DNA of 64,000 bases. Origin: Spiroplasma endosymbiont of Lonchoptera lutea (lineage in GTDB: Bacteria; Bacillota_I; Bacilli_A; Mycoplasmatales; Nriv7). How positions within the stretch are numbered: the first letter of the stretch is position 1; each line of letters opens with the position of its first letter. Below are positions 44,044 through 57,223 of the stretch, in pieces. The DNA is taken from positions 744,001 to 808,000 of the forward strand of contig NZ_OZ026463.1 in assembly GCF_964019715.1 (NCBI RefSeq). The letters run 5' to 3'. The position numbers and the translations under genes were made by a program. The notes beneath the pieces are model-generated. The model saw only the letters and a program-made list of their open reading frames with translations. It ran no database searches and was not told the DNA's origin.

Positions 44044-45012
44044 TTAAATTGATCTTCAAGCTGTTAAAATGGCTGTCAAATAAATATCTTCCACTGTTGA
44101 CCCGCGTGATAAATCACTAACAACTTGATTTAAACCTAAAATCATTGGTCCAACAGCATGATATTGCCCTAATCGTTCAGCAATTTTATAACCAATATTA
44201 CCAGCATCTAAATTAGGAAATACAAAAATATCCGCACTACCTTTCATCTTTGAATAAGGCATTTTTTTCATTCGTACTTCTTCTAACAAAGCACTATCAA
44301 ACTGCATCTCACCCTCAATTAAAGCATCTAAATTTTCTTTTTGTAATATCTTTGTTGCTTCTTGAACTTTAATAACCGAATCACTACTAGCACTATTAGC
44401 AGTAGAAAAAGATAACATTGCTACTTGTGGCGATGTTATGCCCAATTTATGAGCTAAATTAATTGCTGATTTTGTAATACTTACTAATTGTTCAGTAGTT
44501 GGGTCAATATTTAAAGAAATATCAGTAAATACATACCGTTGATTATCTTTAACTAGTAAATTAGCACTTGATGCAATTCCTACATCTTTTGTCGTTTTAA
44601 TAATTTGTAATGCTGGGACTAAAATATTTTTTGTTGCATACTCAATCCCCCCTAACAAACAATCAGCATTATTATTCTTTAATTGCATTGTTGCAAAATA
44701 GTTAGTTTCTTGAACTAATTCTTGAGCTTTTTCTAAAGTAATTTTATTTTTACGCATTGTAAACAACTGTTGGGCTAATTCATCAGTTAAACTATCATCA
44801 ATCGCAATCGTTTTAATACCTGCTCCTAACAAACTTTTAGGAATATCTATCTTATTTTCAAAACATAAAATTGGTTCAATATAATTATCACTTTTTAATT
44901 TGAGTGCTACTTCTTGAATTTTTGAATTAGTACCCTCAGGAAAAATTAACCGACGTTTATTATCCAATGATTGTAATTCGATTTTCGCTTTTTCTAATAA
45001 TTCTTGTAACAT
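44044..45012 (-). CDS. pta: Phosphate acetyltransferase
   Basis: 322 aa, the short form. RRLIFPEGTN near the N-terminus, ADCLLGGIEYATKNIL, VGIASSANLLV and the C-terminal block DIFVFPNLDAGNIGYKIAER. It makes acetyl phosphate from acetyl-CoA for AckA, encoded 22 bp downstream. The true end is four residues beyond a TGA (W-R-S-I). Confidence 0.95.
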
Positions 45013-45102
45013 CTCTAGTCTCCTCTATATGTATTTTCCACTATTAATGCTATCATAACACTAAACAAAATAAAAATTAAAACGAAATAACGGTGAAAAA
45101 CA

Positions 45103-45702
45103 ATGAAAGTTATTGATGATGCTCTTCACAAAATTGAATATACAATTAAAAATTCGCGTTTTATTTGTCTTATTAAATATGTTACCACCGAAAAAGACGC
45201 CCGACAATTCATTAATCAATATTTAGACCCCAAAGCGACACATAATTGTTATTGCTATATTACCAATAATAATGAAATCCAAAAATATGATGACGATAAA
45301 GAACCAATCAGAACCGCAGGATTTGCAATGCTTACTTATTTACAAAAACAAAATATTACTAATATCGTTGTTTTAAACATTCGCTATTTTGGAAAAATCC
45401 TTTTAGGAAAATCACGATTAATTCACGCCTATAAATTTGGATTACAAAAATTATTTTTAAACCTTAAACTATATCCACTAGAAATAATTTATGAATATAC
45501 AATTTCTTTCCCATACGAACATCAAAAACTAATTAATAAAATTATTAAAGAACATCAAGGCAATATTATTAAACAATTATATAGTGAAGTAATTATGATT
45601 ACTTTTACTAGTAATAAAAATACTTGACAGCACCTATTACCTAATAATACAAAATTTGCTAAGCAAACAATTATTCAAAAAAGAAAATTAAAAAATGATT
45701 AA
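45103..45702 (+). CDS. IMPACT/YigZ (UPF0029) family protein
   Basis: 199 aa. N-terminal IMPACT domain with KNSRFICLIKYV, ATHNCYCYI and EPIRTAGFAML, then VLNIRYFGKILLGKSRLIHAY (shown in part), and a divergent C-terminal part. The bacterial members are linked to translation and ribosome-associated control but their reaction is unclear. Divergently transcribed from pta with 90 bp between them. Confidence 0.88.
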
Positions 45703-45770
45703 AAAAACTACTAAAATAAACAAAAAAACGGTAAAATATTAACATATCTAAAAAAATAAGGAGCTTATTA

Positions 45771-46334
45771 ATGGAAAAACATCCTGCGGTTAAAGAAATT
45801 TTATTTACCCATCAACAAATAATTGAACGAACTAAAGCGTTAGCATTAGAAATTAGTAAATACTATCAAGCTAACGACTCAACAATTATTATTTTAGGAA
45901 TTCTTAAAGGATGTATTCCGTTTTTAGCTGAATTTATTAGTCACTTAACAATTGAATGTGAAATTGACTTTATGACGATTGCTTCTTTCCACGGTGGAAC
46001 CGAAGCTAGTAGCACACCGCAAATTATTATGGACATTAACCAAGATATTACTAATCGTGATATTTTAATTATTGAAGATATCATTGAAAGTGGTGCCAGT
46101 TTACTAACCATCAAAGAATATTTATTTCTAAAAGGAGCTAAAACCGTAAAAATGGTAACATTATTAGACAAAACTAAAGGAAGAAAGGTAGAACTTAACG
46201 CTGATTGAACCGGTTTTAAAGCCCCCCAAGAATTTCTTATTGGTTATGGTCTTGATTATCAAGAAAAACTCCGTAACTTACCTTATGTTGCCATTGCTGA
46301 TATGGAAAAAATAGCCCTCCTAGAAAAACAATAA
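45771..46334 (+). CDS. hpt: Hypoxanthine(-guanine) phosphoribosyltransferase
   Basis: 187 aa. PRPP-binding loop ILIIEDIIESGASLLTIKEY, early GILKGCIPFL and C-terminal TGFKAPQEFLIGYGLDY, all typical for the enzyme. It salvages hypoxanthine/guanine with PRPP, essential where purines are not made de novo. RBS AATAAGGAGCTTATTA. 68 bp after the YigZ gene, with an intervening possible promoter. Confidence 0.93.
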
Positions 46335-46346
46335 TTTCTCTAAACA

Positions 46347-46380
46347 AAAATACCTAACATTATACAATGTTAGGTATTTT
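46347..46380. terminator. Bidirectional terminator between hpt and the atp operon
   Basis: A perfect 15-bp stem AAAATACCTAACATT/AATGTTAGGTATTTT with an ATAC loop lies between convergent hpt (+) and the last atp-operon gene (-). T and A tracts on both sides. Confidence 0.88.
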
Positions 46381-46390
46381 AATTAAATTA

Positions 46391-46606
46391 TTACTTTATT
46401 CACAATTCAATCCCTAGAAAAGCAATAAACAAACTACCCACCAAATATGTTAACGCCAAGGTAACAAGAAAATAAAATAGCAACGCCTCACGAGGTTTTT
46501 TAGGATTCAAAATGCTATTTCATAATACAGCACTAGTTCCCAAACTAGAAAACAAAAAAGCAATTAAATAAATCGCAATTTTAATTAAATGAATTGATAA
46601 CGCCAT
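46391..46606 (-). CDS. DUF1146-type small membrane protein
   Basis: 71 aa with two hydrophobic segments (about 6-22 and 44-67) and LWNSILNPKKPREALLFYF between them. The size, topology and place directly after atpC match the DUF1146/YwzB family found at the end of ATP synthase operons in low-GC bacteria. Function unknown. Confidence 0.7.
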
Positions 46607-46629
46607 ATCCACAAATAAACTCCCTTCTA

Positions 46630-46947
46630 CTAAAAATTAGTCATCTTAGTATGCCGATCTTTTGCTAACTGTAATAAATGATCTTTCGCTTTATCATCAT
46701 ATTCAATATAATCAGTTAAAATTTTAACTTCTTTCTTTGTTGAATATAATATTCCCGAAGAAATAAGTAACTTATAAGTTTTTTTATGTTGTTTAACAAA
46801 CATTTGTGCTATTTCTAAATTAGCAACAATAGGAATATGTTGTTCTAAAATTCCGATATAACCTTCAGTAGTTTTAACAGTTACAATTTCAACAACATCA
46901 TCAAAGAAAATTCCTAATGGTGTTATAATTTTTAGTTTTATCGCCAT
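46630..46947 (-). CDS. atpC: ATP synthase epsilon subunit, short form
   Basis: 105 aa, against about 130-140 usual. The N-terminal beta-sandwich is present (KIITPLGIFFDDVVEIVTVK, GYIGILEQHIPIVANLEI), but the C-terminal helical hairpin that inhibits the enzyme in many bacteria is mostly missing; the protein ends DRHTKMTNF. It starts 4 bp after atpD. Confidence 0.92.
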   Translation of the reverse strand: MAIKLKIITPLGIFFDDVVEIVTVKTTEGYIGILEQHIPIVANLEIAQMFVKQHKKTYKLLISSGILYSTKKEVKILTDYIEYDDKAKDHLLQLAKDRHTKMTNF

Positions 46948-46951
46948 TACT

Positions 46952-49221
<2,270 letters not shown>

Positions 49222-49226
49222 AACTA

Positions 49227-50837
49227 TTAATGACGACCTTTTTTAACTTTAATTTTACCTTGAATCAATAACAATTCTCATTGTTCTTTTGTCCCATAAC
49301 TCGTAATTTCATATTTATCAATTTTACTAACTAAATGATAAACTACTTTAATAATTTCCGTATCAACTTTACTTTTTAACTCTTTAGAAAAGGTTTTAAC
49401 TTTTTTTAATTCCTGATATATCTTATGAGCTTCTTTATTATTTTTAAAATAAGTAATAATATTTTCTTTAAACAATAAAATCTTATCTAAAGGAATTCAT
49501 TGAATTCTTCGTAAATTAATTGCTAATAATAAAATTGCTTGATTAGTTTGTGATAATGGATTATATTGCGTTTGTTTTAAAATATCAATCGCTCGTTGTC
49601 CATGTTCTAAAACTCTTTTTGTCATCTCATCTAAGTCCGAACCAAATTGGGCAAAAGCTTGCAATTCATTATATTGTGCTAATTCTAACTTTAATGTTCC
49701 CGCAACCTGCTTAATGGCCTTAATTTGCGCAGCACTACCAACTCGCGAAACTGAAAGTCCAAGATCAACAGCGGGACGAATCCCCGCATTAAATAATTGA
49801 CTAGTTAAAAAAATTTGACCATCCGTAATAGAAATAACATTTGTCGGAATATAAGCTGAAATATCACCAGCTTGCGTTTCAATAATTGGTAACGCTGTAA
49901 TTGAACCATTACCATTATCTTTATTTAATCTTGCTGCTCGTTCTAACAATCGTGAATGCAAGTAAAAAACATCACCGGGATATGCTTCTCGCCCTGGTGG
50001 TCTTCGTAACAACAAGGCCATTGTCCGATATGCAACCGCATGCTTACTTAAATCATCATAAACAATTAAAACATCTTTCCCTTGTTCCATTCATTCCTCA
50101 GCAATAGTAATACCCGTATATGGTGCTAAATATTGTAATGGTGCTAATTCACTGGCTCCAGCAGCAACAATCGTCGTATAACTCATTGCTCCCGTTTGTT
50201 TTAATCGTTCCACAATTTGGGCAACAGTAGAAGATTTTTGACCAATGGCAACATAAACACAATTAACATCTTTCCCTTTTTGATTCAAAATCGTATCAAT
50301 CGCAATGGCGGTTTTACCAGTTTGGCGATCACCAATAATTAATTCTCGTTGTCCTTTACCAATAGGAATCATCGCATCAATTGCTAAAATACCTGTTTGT
50401 AATGATTCATCAACTGATTGTCGCGTCATAACCCCCGGAGCAATTCTTTCAACAGGGCGTTTCTTTTTACTTTTAATCGCACCTTTACCATCAATCGGTT
50501 GTCCTAAGGCATTAACAACTCTTCCTAGTAACTCATCACCAACAACAGTTTCAACAACTTGTTTCGTGCGTTTAACAGCATCGCCTTCCTTAATATAAGT
50601 ATCATCACCCATTAAAACAACACCGACAGCATCTTCTTCTAAGTTTAAAACCATTCCATAAACATCATTATCAAAAAGTAATAATTCACCCAGCATCGCT
50701 TTATCTAAACCATGAAGCACAGCAATTCCATCACCGACGCTAATAACACTCCCTTCTTCACTTAATTCCATCTTTTTACCATAATGTTTAATTTGACTTT
50801 TAATTACATCAGCAATTTCATTTACCTTAAATGACAT
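49227..50837 (-). CDS. atpA: ATP synthase alpha subunit
   Basis: 536 aa. Walker [53 protein letters not shown] and [10 protein letters not shown]. Non-catalytic F1 subunit. The C-terminus includes three TGA Trp codons and ends KVKKGRH, 5 bp before atpG. Start [11 protein letters not shown] after GGCAGGTGATATTG. Confidence 0.97.
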
Positions 50838-50851
50838 CAATATCACCTGCC

Positions 50852-51376
50852 TTACTTATTTTCAATATTTCGTTTCATTGCTAATAATCGTCCTTTTATT
50901 GAACCATCAAAAATTTGATCTTGAACTTTTACTTTTATACCCGCAATTAAACTAAGATCAATTTTATTAATTAATTCCACTTTTTGTTGTAAAATTTTTC
51001 CAATTTTCTTCTCAATTTTATCAATAACTTCTTCTTGCAATTTTATCGTTGAAAAAACAATCCCATAAAAAACATTTGCTCTTTCATTGCACAGATTACG
51101 AAACACTTTAAGAATTAATCTTACTTGCCGAAAATTATTGCGATCAATTAATAATTTAAAAAAATTAACAAAAATATCATTAGCTTTATCTTGAAAAATT
51201 TTATCAATAATCTTTTTTTGTTTTTGTTTTTCTAAATTATGTGTTGACAAAATATCAATAATTCGTGGATATTCAAAAAATAATTTAATTAAATGAATTG
51301 ATTGCCTTAACATAATGTCAAGTTGTTTTTCTTCTTCGCCTAGCTTTAGTAGTGCTCATGCTCAATTTTGAATCAT
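50852..51376 (-). CDS. atpH: ATP synthase delta subunit
   Basis: 174 aa. N-terminus [20 protein letters not shown] contains two TGA Trp codons, then a helical delta-subunit body (FLRQ-type [16 protein letters not shown]) and the C-terminal part with [20 protein letters not shown]. It links F1 to the peripheral stalk. Confidence 0.93.
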
Positions 51377-51387
51377 TAAACTAACTC

Positions 51388-51924
51388 CTAATCTAATTGT
51401 TTAATAAAATCATCAATCAAAACTTCATTTTGTTCACGATCAATCTCTTTTTCCAAAATATTTTGTGCCATATTAAAAGCAACATCAATAATCTCTTGAC
51501 GAATGTTTTCTTCCACTTTAATCCGCTCTTTTAAAATATCTCTTTGCGACTGTTCATCAATTAACTTCGCCTCAATGCTCGCTTGATTAATAATTTCTTG
51601 TCTTTGCGTTAAAGCTTCCACTTTAGCATCATCAATAATTTGTTGTGATTGCATTTTAGAATCCTTTAATAACGAATTAGCTTCTGTTTCATACTTTGTT
51701 GCTTGTGTTTGTTTCCTAATCGCATCATCAATTAAATCTTTAATAATACTTCTTCGCTTTCGCATTAATTGTTTAAAAGGTTTATAAAGAAAAAAACCTA
51801 AAACAACTAATAAAACAACAGTTGCTAAAATATGAGCAATGAATACCCACACATTAGGAAATAATTGATTAATAATATTTTCTTGTTCAATTTTATAAAA
51901 AATTGCTAAATAACTTAACAACAT
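51388..51924 (-). CDS. atpF: ATP synthase b subunit
   Basis: 178 aa. One membrane segment (about 25-48, ending FLYKPFKQLMRKRR) followed by a long charged helix to the C-terminus: the peripheral stalk. RBS AAGGAATAAGATTAG. Usual length for the family. Confidence 0.94.
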   Translation of the reverse strand: MLLSYLAIFYKIEQENIINQLFPNVWVFIAHILATVVLLVVLGFFLYKPFKQLMRKRRSIIKDLIDDAIRKQTQATKYETEANSLLKDSKMQSQQIIDDAKVEALTQRQEIINQASIEAKLIDEQSQRDILKERIKVEENIRQEIIDVAFNMAQNILEKEIDREQNEVLIDDFIKQLD

Positions 51925-51937
51925 CTAATCTTATTCC

Positions 51938-52222
51938 TTACGCAACAAATATCAAAATTAAAGCAATAACAAGACTATAAATAGCGCCAGTTTCTGCAAT
52001 GGCACAACCAATAATTAACATTGTTCTAATCTTACCATTAGCTTCTGGATTTCTTCCTACCGCCTCAGCAGCTTTACCAGCAGCATAACCTTGACCAATC
52101 CCCGCACCAAAACAACCTAAAACACCAATCCCTGCTCCAATAAATTTGCCTCATGAAACATCACCACTAGCCAAAATCGCTCCTACAGTATTAATACTAT
52201 TTATTATTTCCACACTCATCAT
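51938..52222 (-). CDS. atpE: ATP synthase c subunit
   Basis: 94 aa. Two membrane helices with the loop [12 protein letters not shown] between them; the proton/cation-binding Glu is in helix 2 ([14 protein letters not shown]). Gly-rich first helix ([21 protein letters not shown]). One TGA Trp splits the frame under the standard code. Forms the rotor ring. RBS AAAAGGAGGATAAAT. Confidence 0.96.
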
Positions 52223-52278
52223 CTATTTATCCTCCTTTTAGACATTATATTAAATATTTTGTGAACTAAATGCAACAA

Positions 52279-53025
52279 TTATCCATCAGCTTCACGCCTA
52301 TTAATAGCACCTTCTTTACTACCGGATTTTTCATCACCAATTTCTAATTTTCAATAAACTAATGTTAAAATTGAAAAAATAACCGCTTGAATAACACCAA
52401 AAAAGATATCAAAGTAAAAATGAAAAAATGGTGCTAAAAATCCTGCTAAAAAATTCACTTGACCAATAATTGGAACTTGTCGGGAAATTAAATCACTAAA
52501 TTGATACAATAACGCCATAATAATACTGCCACCTAAAATATTTCCAAAAAGTCGAAATGAAATGGAAACCAATGGCACAAATTGCGTTAACAATTCTAAT
52601 GGATTTAAATATCGTTTAAAAAAAGCTAATCTTTGAAATTTAATGCCAAAAATATAAATCCCGATAAATGTTACTAATCCCATCGCAAATGTTGTTGTAT
52701 ACGATGTCATCTGCGATTCAAACCCAACAATTGCTAACAAATTACCAACAATAATGTATGACAACAAATATAAGAAATATAATGTTAATCATTTAAAACT
52801 CGGTCCTAAAATACTAATAACTAAATTTTCAACACCTTTAACACAAAGTTCCACAATTAATACTAACCCTCGCGGTTCAGCTTTAGGATCAAGTTTTTTT
52901 ACTTTAAAAAAGTATATTAAAGTGATAATAATAATAATTAAAGTTGTTAAAATAATCGTTGTTATTTGCGGAACAAGTTTTCACGGATCTCACAATTCAA
53001 AACTTGCATACATTTTAAGATTCAT
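52279..53025 (-). CDS. atpB: ATP synthase a subunit
   Basis: 248 aa, polytopic. Essential Arg in SFRLFGNILGGSII and C-terminal helix FGVIQAVIFSILTLVY. It forms the ion channel against the c ring. A charged tail (GDEKSGSKEGAINRREADG) follows. Start overlaps the upstream gene's end by 11 bp. Confidence 0.95.
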
Positions 53026-53428
53026 CCTTCAAGTTCCTCTTTTCTATCAAAGCATTATACATATTAACAATTAAAGTTGCAATAAAAGCAAGTATTAAAC
53101 CAAAAATACTACTAAAAATATTAAAATATTCATTAAATAGCATAATAATCAGAACAGGAATTAAATATAATAATACTCGCAATAAAAAAAGTAGTCCTAT
53201 TCCTAATTTATTAATTGATTGACCTGTTTGGATAACATACGAAGTTAAAAAAATTAACAACAAATAATTCAACAAACTAAAAATACTTGTTGTAACAAAA
53301 CCAGTAATCAAATTTCAAGATAAATAATTAATTATAGTAAAAATTGTTGTTACTAATAGTCCAATAAAAATTAACAACCCAAAAACAATCATTATTTGTT
53401 TTTCATATTTCCAATTAATATTTTTCAT
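53015..53428 (-). CDS. AtpI-like membrane protein
   Basis: 137 aa with four hydrophobic segments and a charged tail KRNLKDES. Position directly before atpB and size fit the AtpI/UncI family, which helps c-ring assembly, but sequence motifs are weak. It starts 9 bp after upp. Confidence 0.7.
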
Positions 53429-53437
53429 TATAACTAT

Positions 53438-54064
53438 CTACTGTGTATCAAAATAACGATCTCCCGCATCACCAAGACCCGGAACAATATAACCGTTTTC
53501 ATTAAGCTTTTCATCAACTGCAGCTGTATAAATGTTAATATCAGGATGCGCTTTTTCCAGTTTTGCAATTCCTTCTGGGGCAGCTAATAAACAAATAAAC
53601 TTAATATTATGTGATACTTTTCATTGTTTAATAATATCAATTGCAGCTATTGCCGTGCCACCCGTTGCTAACATTGGATCCAAAATTACTGTATAACTAT
53701 TTTCCACATTATTAGGTTTTTTTTCTAAATACTTCTTAGGTTGCAAAGATTTTTCATCACGATAAATACCAATATGACCAATTTTAGCATTAGGAACCAA
53801 TCCCAACATTCCATCAACCATTCCTAAACCCGCTCTTAAAACTGGAACAAGAATAATATCTTGGGCAATTTTTTTACCAGTAGTCGCAACTATTGGCGTT
53901 TCAATTGAAATTTCTTGTAACTTTAAATCCTGAAAAACTTCATAAGCCATTAACCTAGTAATTTCATTAACATTTTCTTTAAAAATCTTACTATTCGTAT
54001 CTTTTTTTCGTAACCTTGTTAACTTATCATCAATTAAAGGATGTTTAATAATAAATAGTGCCAT
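53438..54064 (-). CDS. upp: Uracil phosphoribosyltransferase
   Basis: 208 aa. PRPP loop [33 protein letters not shown], and C-terminal [17 protein letters not shown], all family signatures. It salvages uracil to UMP. First gene of the operon running into atpIBEFHAGDC. RBS TTAGGAGTGAAATA. Expression from upstream may now be affected by the ISc fragment 50 bp before its start. Confidence 0.96.
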
Positions 54065-54114
54065 ATTATTTCACTCCTATTAAGAATTATACTACTTTCT
54101 TATATTTTTAGTAA

Positions 54115-54795
54115 CCTGAATTGTAAATATAAATGGGACAGTTTTTTAAAATAATTGTATTAAATCTATTGGTCTTTTATAAGATAATGATTTTCTGGGT
54201 GTAGAATTAATTTGAAATGCTATAGAATTTAAGTCTTTTTGTTTATATGAAGATAAATCAGTAGATTTTGGTAAATATCTTCTTAAAATACCATTATTGT
54301 TCTCATTTAAACCTCTTTGACAAGGTTTTCCGGCATCTGCAAAATAAATTTTAACATTACAATTTTTTTCAATTAATTTTCATTTACTAAATTCTTTACC
54401 ACGATCAAAAGTAATAGTTTAATTGTTCCTGGTATTAATTTTGAAATAAATTTTATTATACTTTGTGTAATACTTTCTGCTTTATGATTTTTAGTTTTCA
54501 AAGGAATTGTGGTTTTTGATCATATATCAGCTAAAGTAATAATAGAACTTTTATGATCTTTACCAACGATAGTATCTCCCTCTAAATGGCCAAATTCTTG
54601 TATATTTTTAATATTTGGAATGATTAAATTTCTTTCATGAATAGATTTACAATTATTAATTCTGCCCCTAGTTTCTTTTTGTTTATGAGGTTTATTTTTG
54701 CCTTTTCTCAATAAATTTTTTTCATCAAAACCCATTCGATTTGTTTTAAACATGTTATATAAAGTTTTTGTTGAAATATTTTTTATTTTATTTTT
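54115..54795 (-). mobile_element. ISc copy 3, truncated
   Basis: 681 bp of ISc from its transposase-end terminus (CCTGAATTGTAAATAT) to the segment coding NKIKNIS, where another ISc begins directly. The other end is missing. Confidence 0.88.
54146..54795 (-). pseudogene. ISc transposase fragment
   Basis: Lacks the N-terminal third and has a 1-bp deletion near 54420 (ATAGTTTAATT against ATAGTTTTAATT), so the DDE region is frameshifted. Confidence 0.88.
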
Positions 54796-54852
54796 CCTGA
54801 ATTGTAAATATAAATGGGACAGTTGGATTGGCAACCCTTTTTAGGACACTTT

Positions 54853-55653
54853 TTATGTAGACTGGTATTTTCTAAATTCAACGGGAGTTAAATAATTTAA
54901 ACTGCCATGAATTCGAATATTGTTATATCAATTAACAAAATCAAATAGTTCGCATTTTAGTTGTGTTAAGTTTGCAAATTTTTTACCGTTAATAAATTCG
55001 GTTTTAAAGGTTTTGTAAGTTGCTTCAGCAACAGCATTATCATATGGGCATCCTTTGGAGCTTAATGATCTTTTAATTTTAAAGGTTATTAAAATTTCAT
55101 CAATAATTTTATTTTTAAACTCATTACCACGATCAGTATGAAATAAAGTTATTTTATTTAATGGTCGTGTTATCTTGTGAAAAGCTTGTTGAACTAATTC
55201 AGCAGTTTTATTTGGCCCAGCACTATAGCCAATTACTTCGCGATTAAACAAGTCAATTAATAAACAAATATAATGTCATTTAGTGCCAACTTGAACATAT
55301 GTTAAATCACTAACAACAACTTCATTTGGTTTTTTGTCATTAAATTGACGATTTAAAACATTATTAATTTCGTCATTATTAACTGTTTTTTTATGATTAC
55401 AATATTTTAACTTGGTGTATTTAGAAACCAAATTATTTTTGATCATAATGAATCGGATTTTTCGTCGTGATAAAATGATATTTTTTCTTATTAAAACAGC
55501 TTTAATTTTACGAGCACCATAAATCTTGCGACTTTTATTAAATGCACTGATAACTTCTTGTTCATAATTATTAACATCAAACTTGGTGCATTTATTAGTT
55601 TGATAATAATATGTTGATTTTAGTAAACCTAAAATCTTACATATTTTCCTCAC
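54853..55653 (-). CDS. ISa OrfB, DDE transposase (copy 5)
   Basis: 266 aa, intact; same DDE blocks as copy 1. Has the GGGCC spelling at SAGPN shared with copies 3 and 4. Confidence 0.92.
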
Positions 55654-55685
55654 TGAATATTTATTTTTGTTGTTATTAATTATTG

Positions 55686-55964
55686 TTATTTTTTCCCGAT
55701 TATCAGTGCTGCTTGCTTTAAAATGTCATTTTCCATCCGTAATTGTTGGTTTTCTTTTCGCAAGTAAATTAATTCATTTTCTTCGACAGTGCGATTATCT
55801 TTTGCTTTAAATGACCCAGAATTATTATAATTTTTAATTCAACTATAAATAGTTGGTTTTGGTAAATTATATTCTTTCCCTAAATTAATAACACTTTTGT
55901 CATTTTTGTATAGCATTACAATTTGTTTTTTAAATTCTTCAGAGTATGAGGTTTTATTTCCCAT
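55686..55964 (-). CDS. ISa OrfA, HTH protein (copy 5)
   Basis: 92 aa, intact, Ser variant (IYSW), A6 slip site before the stop. Confidence 0.9.
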
Positions 55965-56041
55965 TTTTATATTCCTTCTTTCTTAATAATTTTGAAGTCT
56001 ATATAATTATGGTCCAACTTATTGTAGCCTATCCAAGTTTT

Positions 56042-56986
56042 TTAAAATAATTGTATTAAATCTATTGGTCTTTTATAAGATAATGATTTTCTGGGTGTAG
56101 AATTAATTTGAAATGCTATAGAATTTAAGTCTTTTTGTTTATATGAAGATAAATCAGTAGATTTTGGTAAATATCTTCTTAAAATACCATTATTGTTCTC
56201 ATTTAAACCTCTTTGACAAGGTTTTCCGGCATCTGCAAAATAAATTTTAACATTACAATTTTTTTCAATTAATTTTCATTTACTAAATTCTTTACCACGA
56301 TCAAAAGTAATAGTTTTAATTGTTCCTGGTATTAATTTTGAAATAAATTTTATTATACTTTGTGTAATACTTTCTGCTTTATGATTTTTAGTTTTCAAAG
56401 GAATTGTGGTTTTTGATCATATATCAGCTAAAGTAATAATAGAACTTTTATGATCTTTACCAACGATAGTATCTCCCTCTAAATGGCCAAATTCTTGTAT
56501 ATTTTTAATATTTGGAATGATTAAATTTCTTTCATGAATAGATTTACAATTATTAATTCTGCCCCTAGTTTCTTTTTGTTTATGAGGTTTATTTTTGCCT
56601 TTTCTCAATAAATTTTTTTCATCAAAACCCATTCGATTTGTTTTAAACATGTTATATAAAGTTTTTGTTGAAATATTTTTTATTTTATTTTTCTTTAAAA
56701 AATCAGCAATTATATCAAGAGCATAATTTTTAGTAATTAACAAATGATTGATAGTATTAATTTCTGTTAAAGTTAAAATTATTAATTTTCTACCTGCATT
56801 TTGTTTATTTTTTTGAACTTGATTCAATATTTCTAATGGTAATAAGTTTTGATTTAATAATTTACAAACTCTGTGTACAGTTGATTTACTATAATCAATT
56901 GCTTTTGCTATTTTACGAATAGAAAATCCATAACTTTTATATTCTTTTATTGCTATTATTGATTCAATAGTCAGATACTTATACAT
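56042..56986 (-). CDS. ISc transposase, IS30 family (copy 4)
   Basis: 314 aa, intact because ISa inserted just outside the gene. N-terminal HTH (FSIRKIAKAIDYSKSTVHRV), IS30 DDE core (FGHLEGDTIVG, ITFDRGKEFSKW, RGLNENNNGILRRYLPK). One or more TGA Trp codons. RBS GAAAGGAATTAGCACA. With copy 5 it is one of two full-length ISc transposase genes here. Confidence 0.92.
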
Positions 56987-57071
56987 TGTGCTAATTCCTT
57001 TCTTTTCTTAATTATAGAATTAACACAATTTGTTTTTTATATAAGTGTCCTTTTTAATTTTACATTTCAGG

Positions 57072-57199
57072 TTGTGGCTAACAGTGAACTTTTACAATTA
57101 TTTAAACCAATGATTAGATTATTTTCACAACACCCAATTTTTATTATCATTGGAACAATTGGCATTTTATCAACAATATACTTTATTTTAAGAAGTTAA
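57072..57199 (+). pseudogene. 5'-truncated FSQHPIF phage membrane protein
   Basis: 42 codons of the C-terminal half (VVANSELLQLFKPMIRLFSQ onward), nearly identical to 13529-13774. The N-terminal half is replaced by ISc. Confidence 0.88.
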
Positions 57200-57223
57200 A
57201 CACAGAAGAAAGGATAAATAAAT

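Larger units (their letters stand above)
54824..56035 (-). mobile_element. ISa copy 5, 1212 bp, nested in ISc
   Basis: Standard ends, flanked by AGT (54821-54823 and 56036-56038). It is inserted between the inverted repeat of ISc and the stop codon of its transposase gene. Confidence 0.95.
54796..57071 (-). mobile_element. ISc copy 4, complete, with ISa in its terminal region
   Basis: 1061 bp after removing ISa and its repeat. The left flank is ISc copy 3 and the right flank is prophage 3 sequence, with no convincing duplication, suggesting recombination between copies. Confidence 0.88.
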
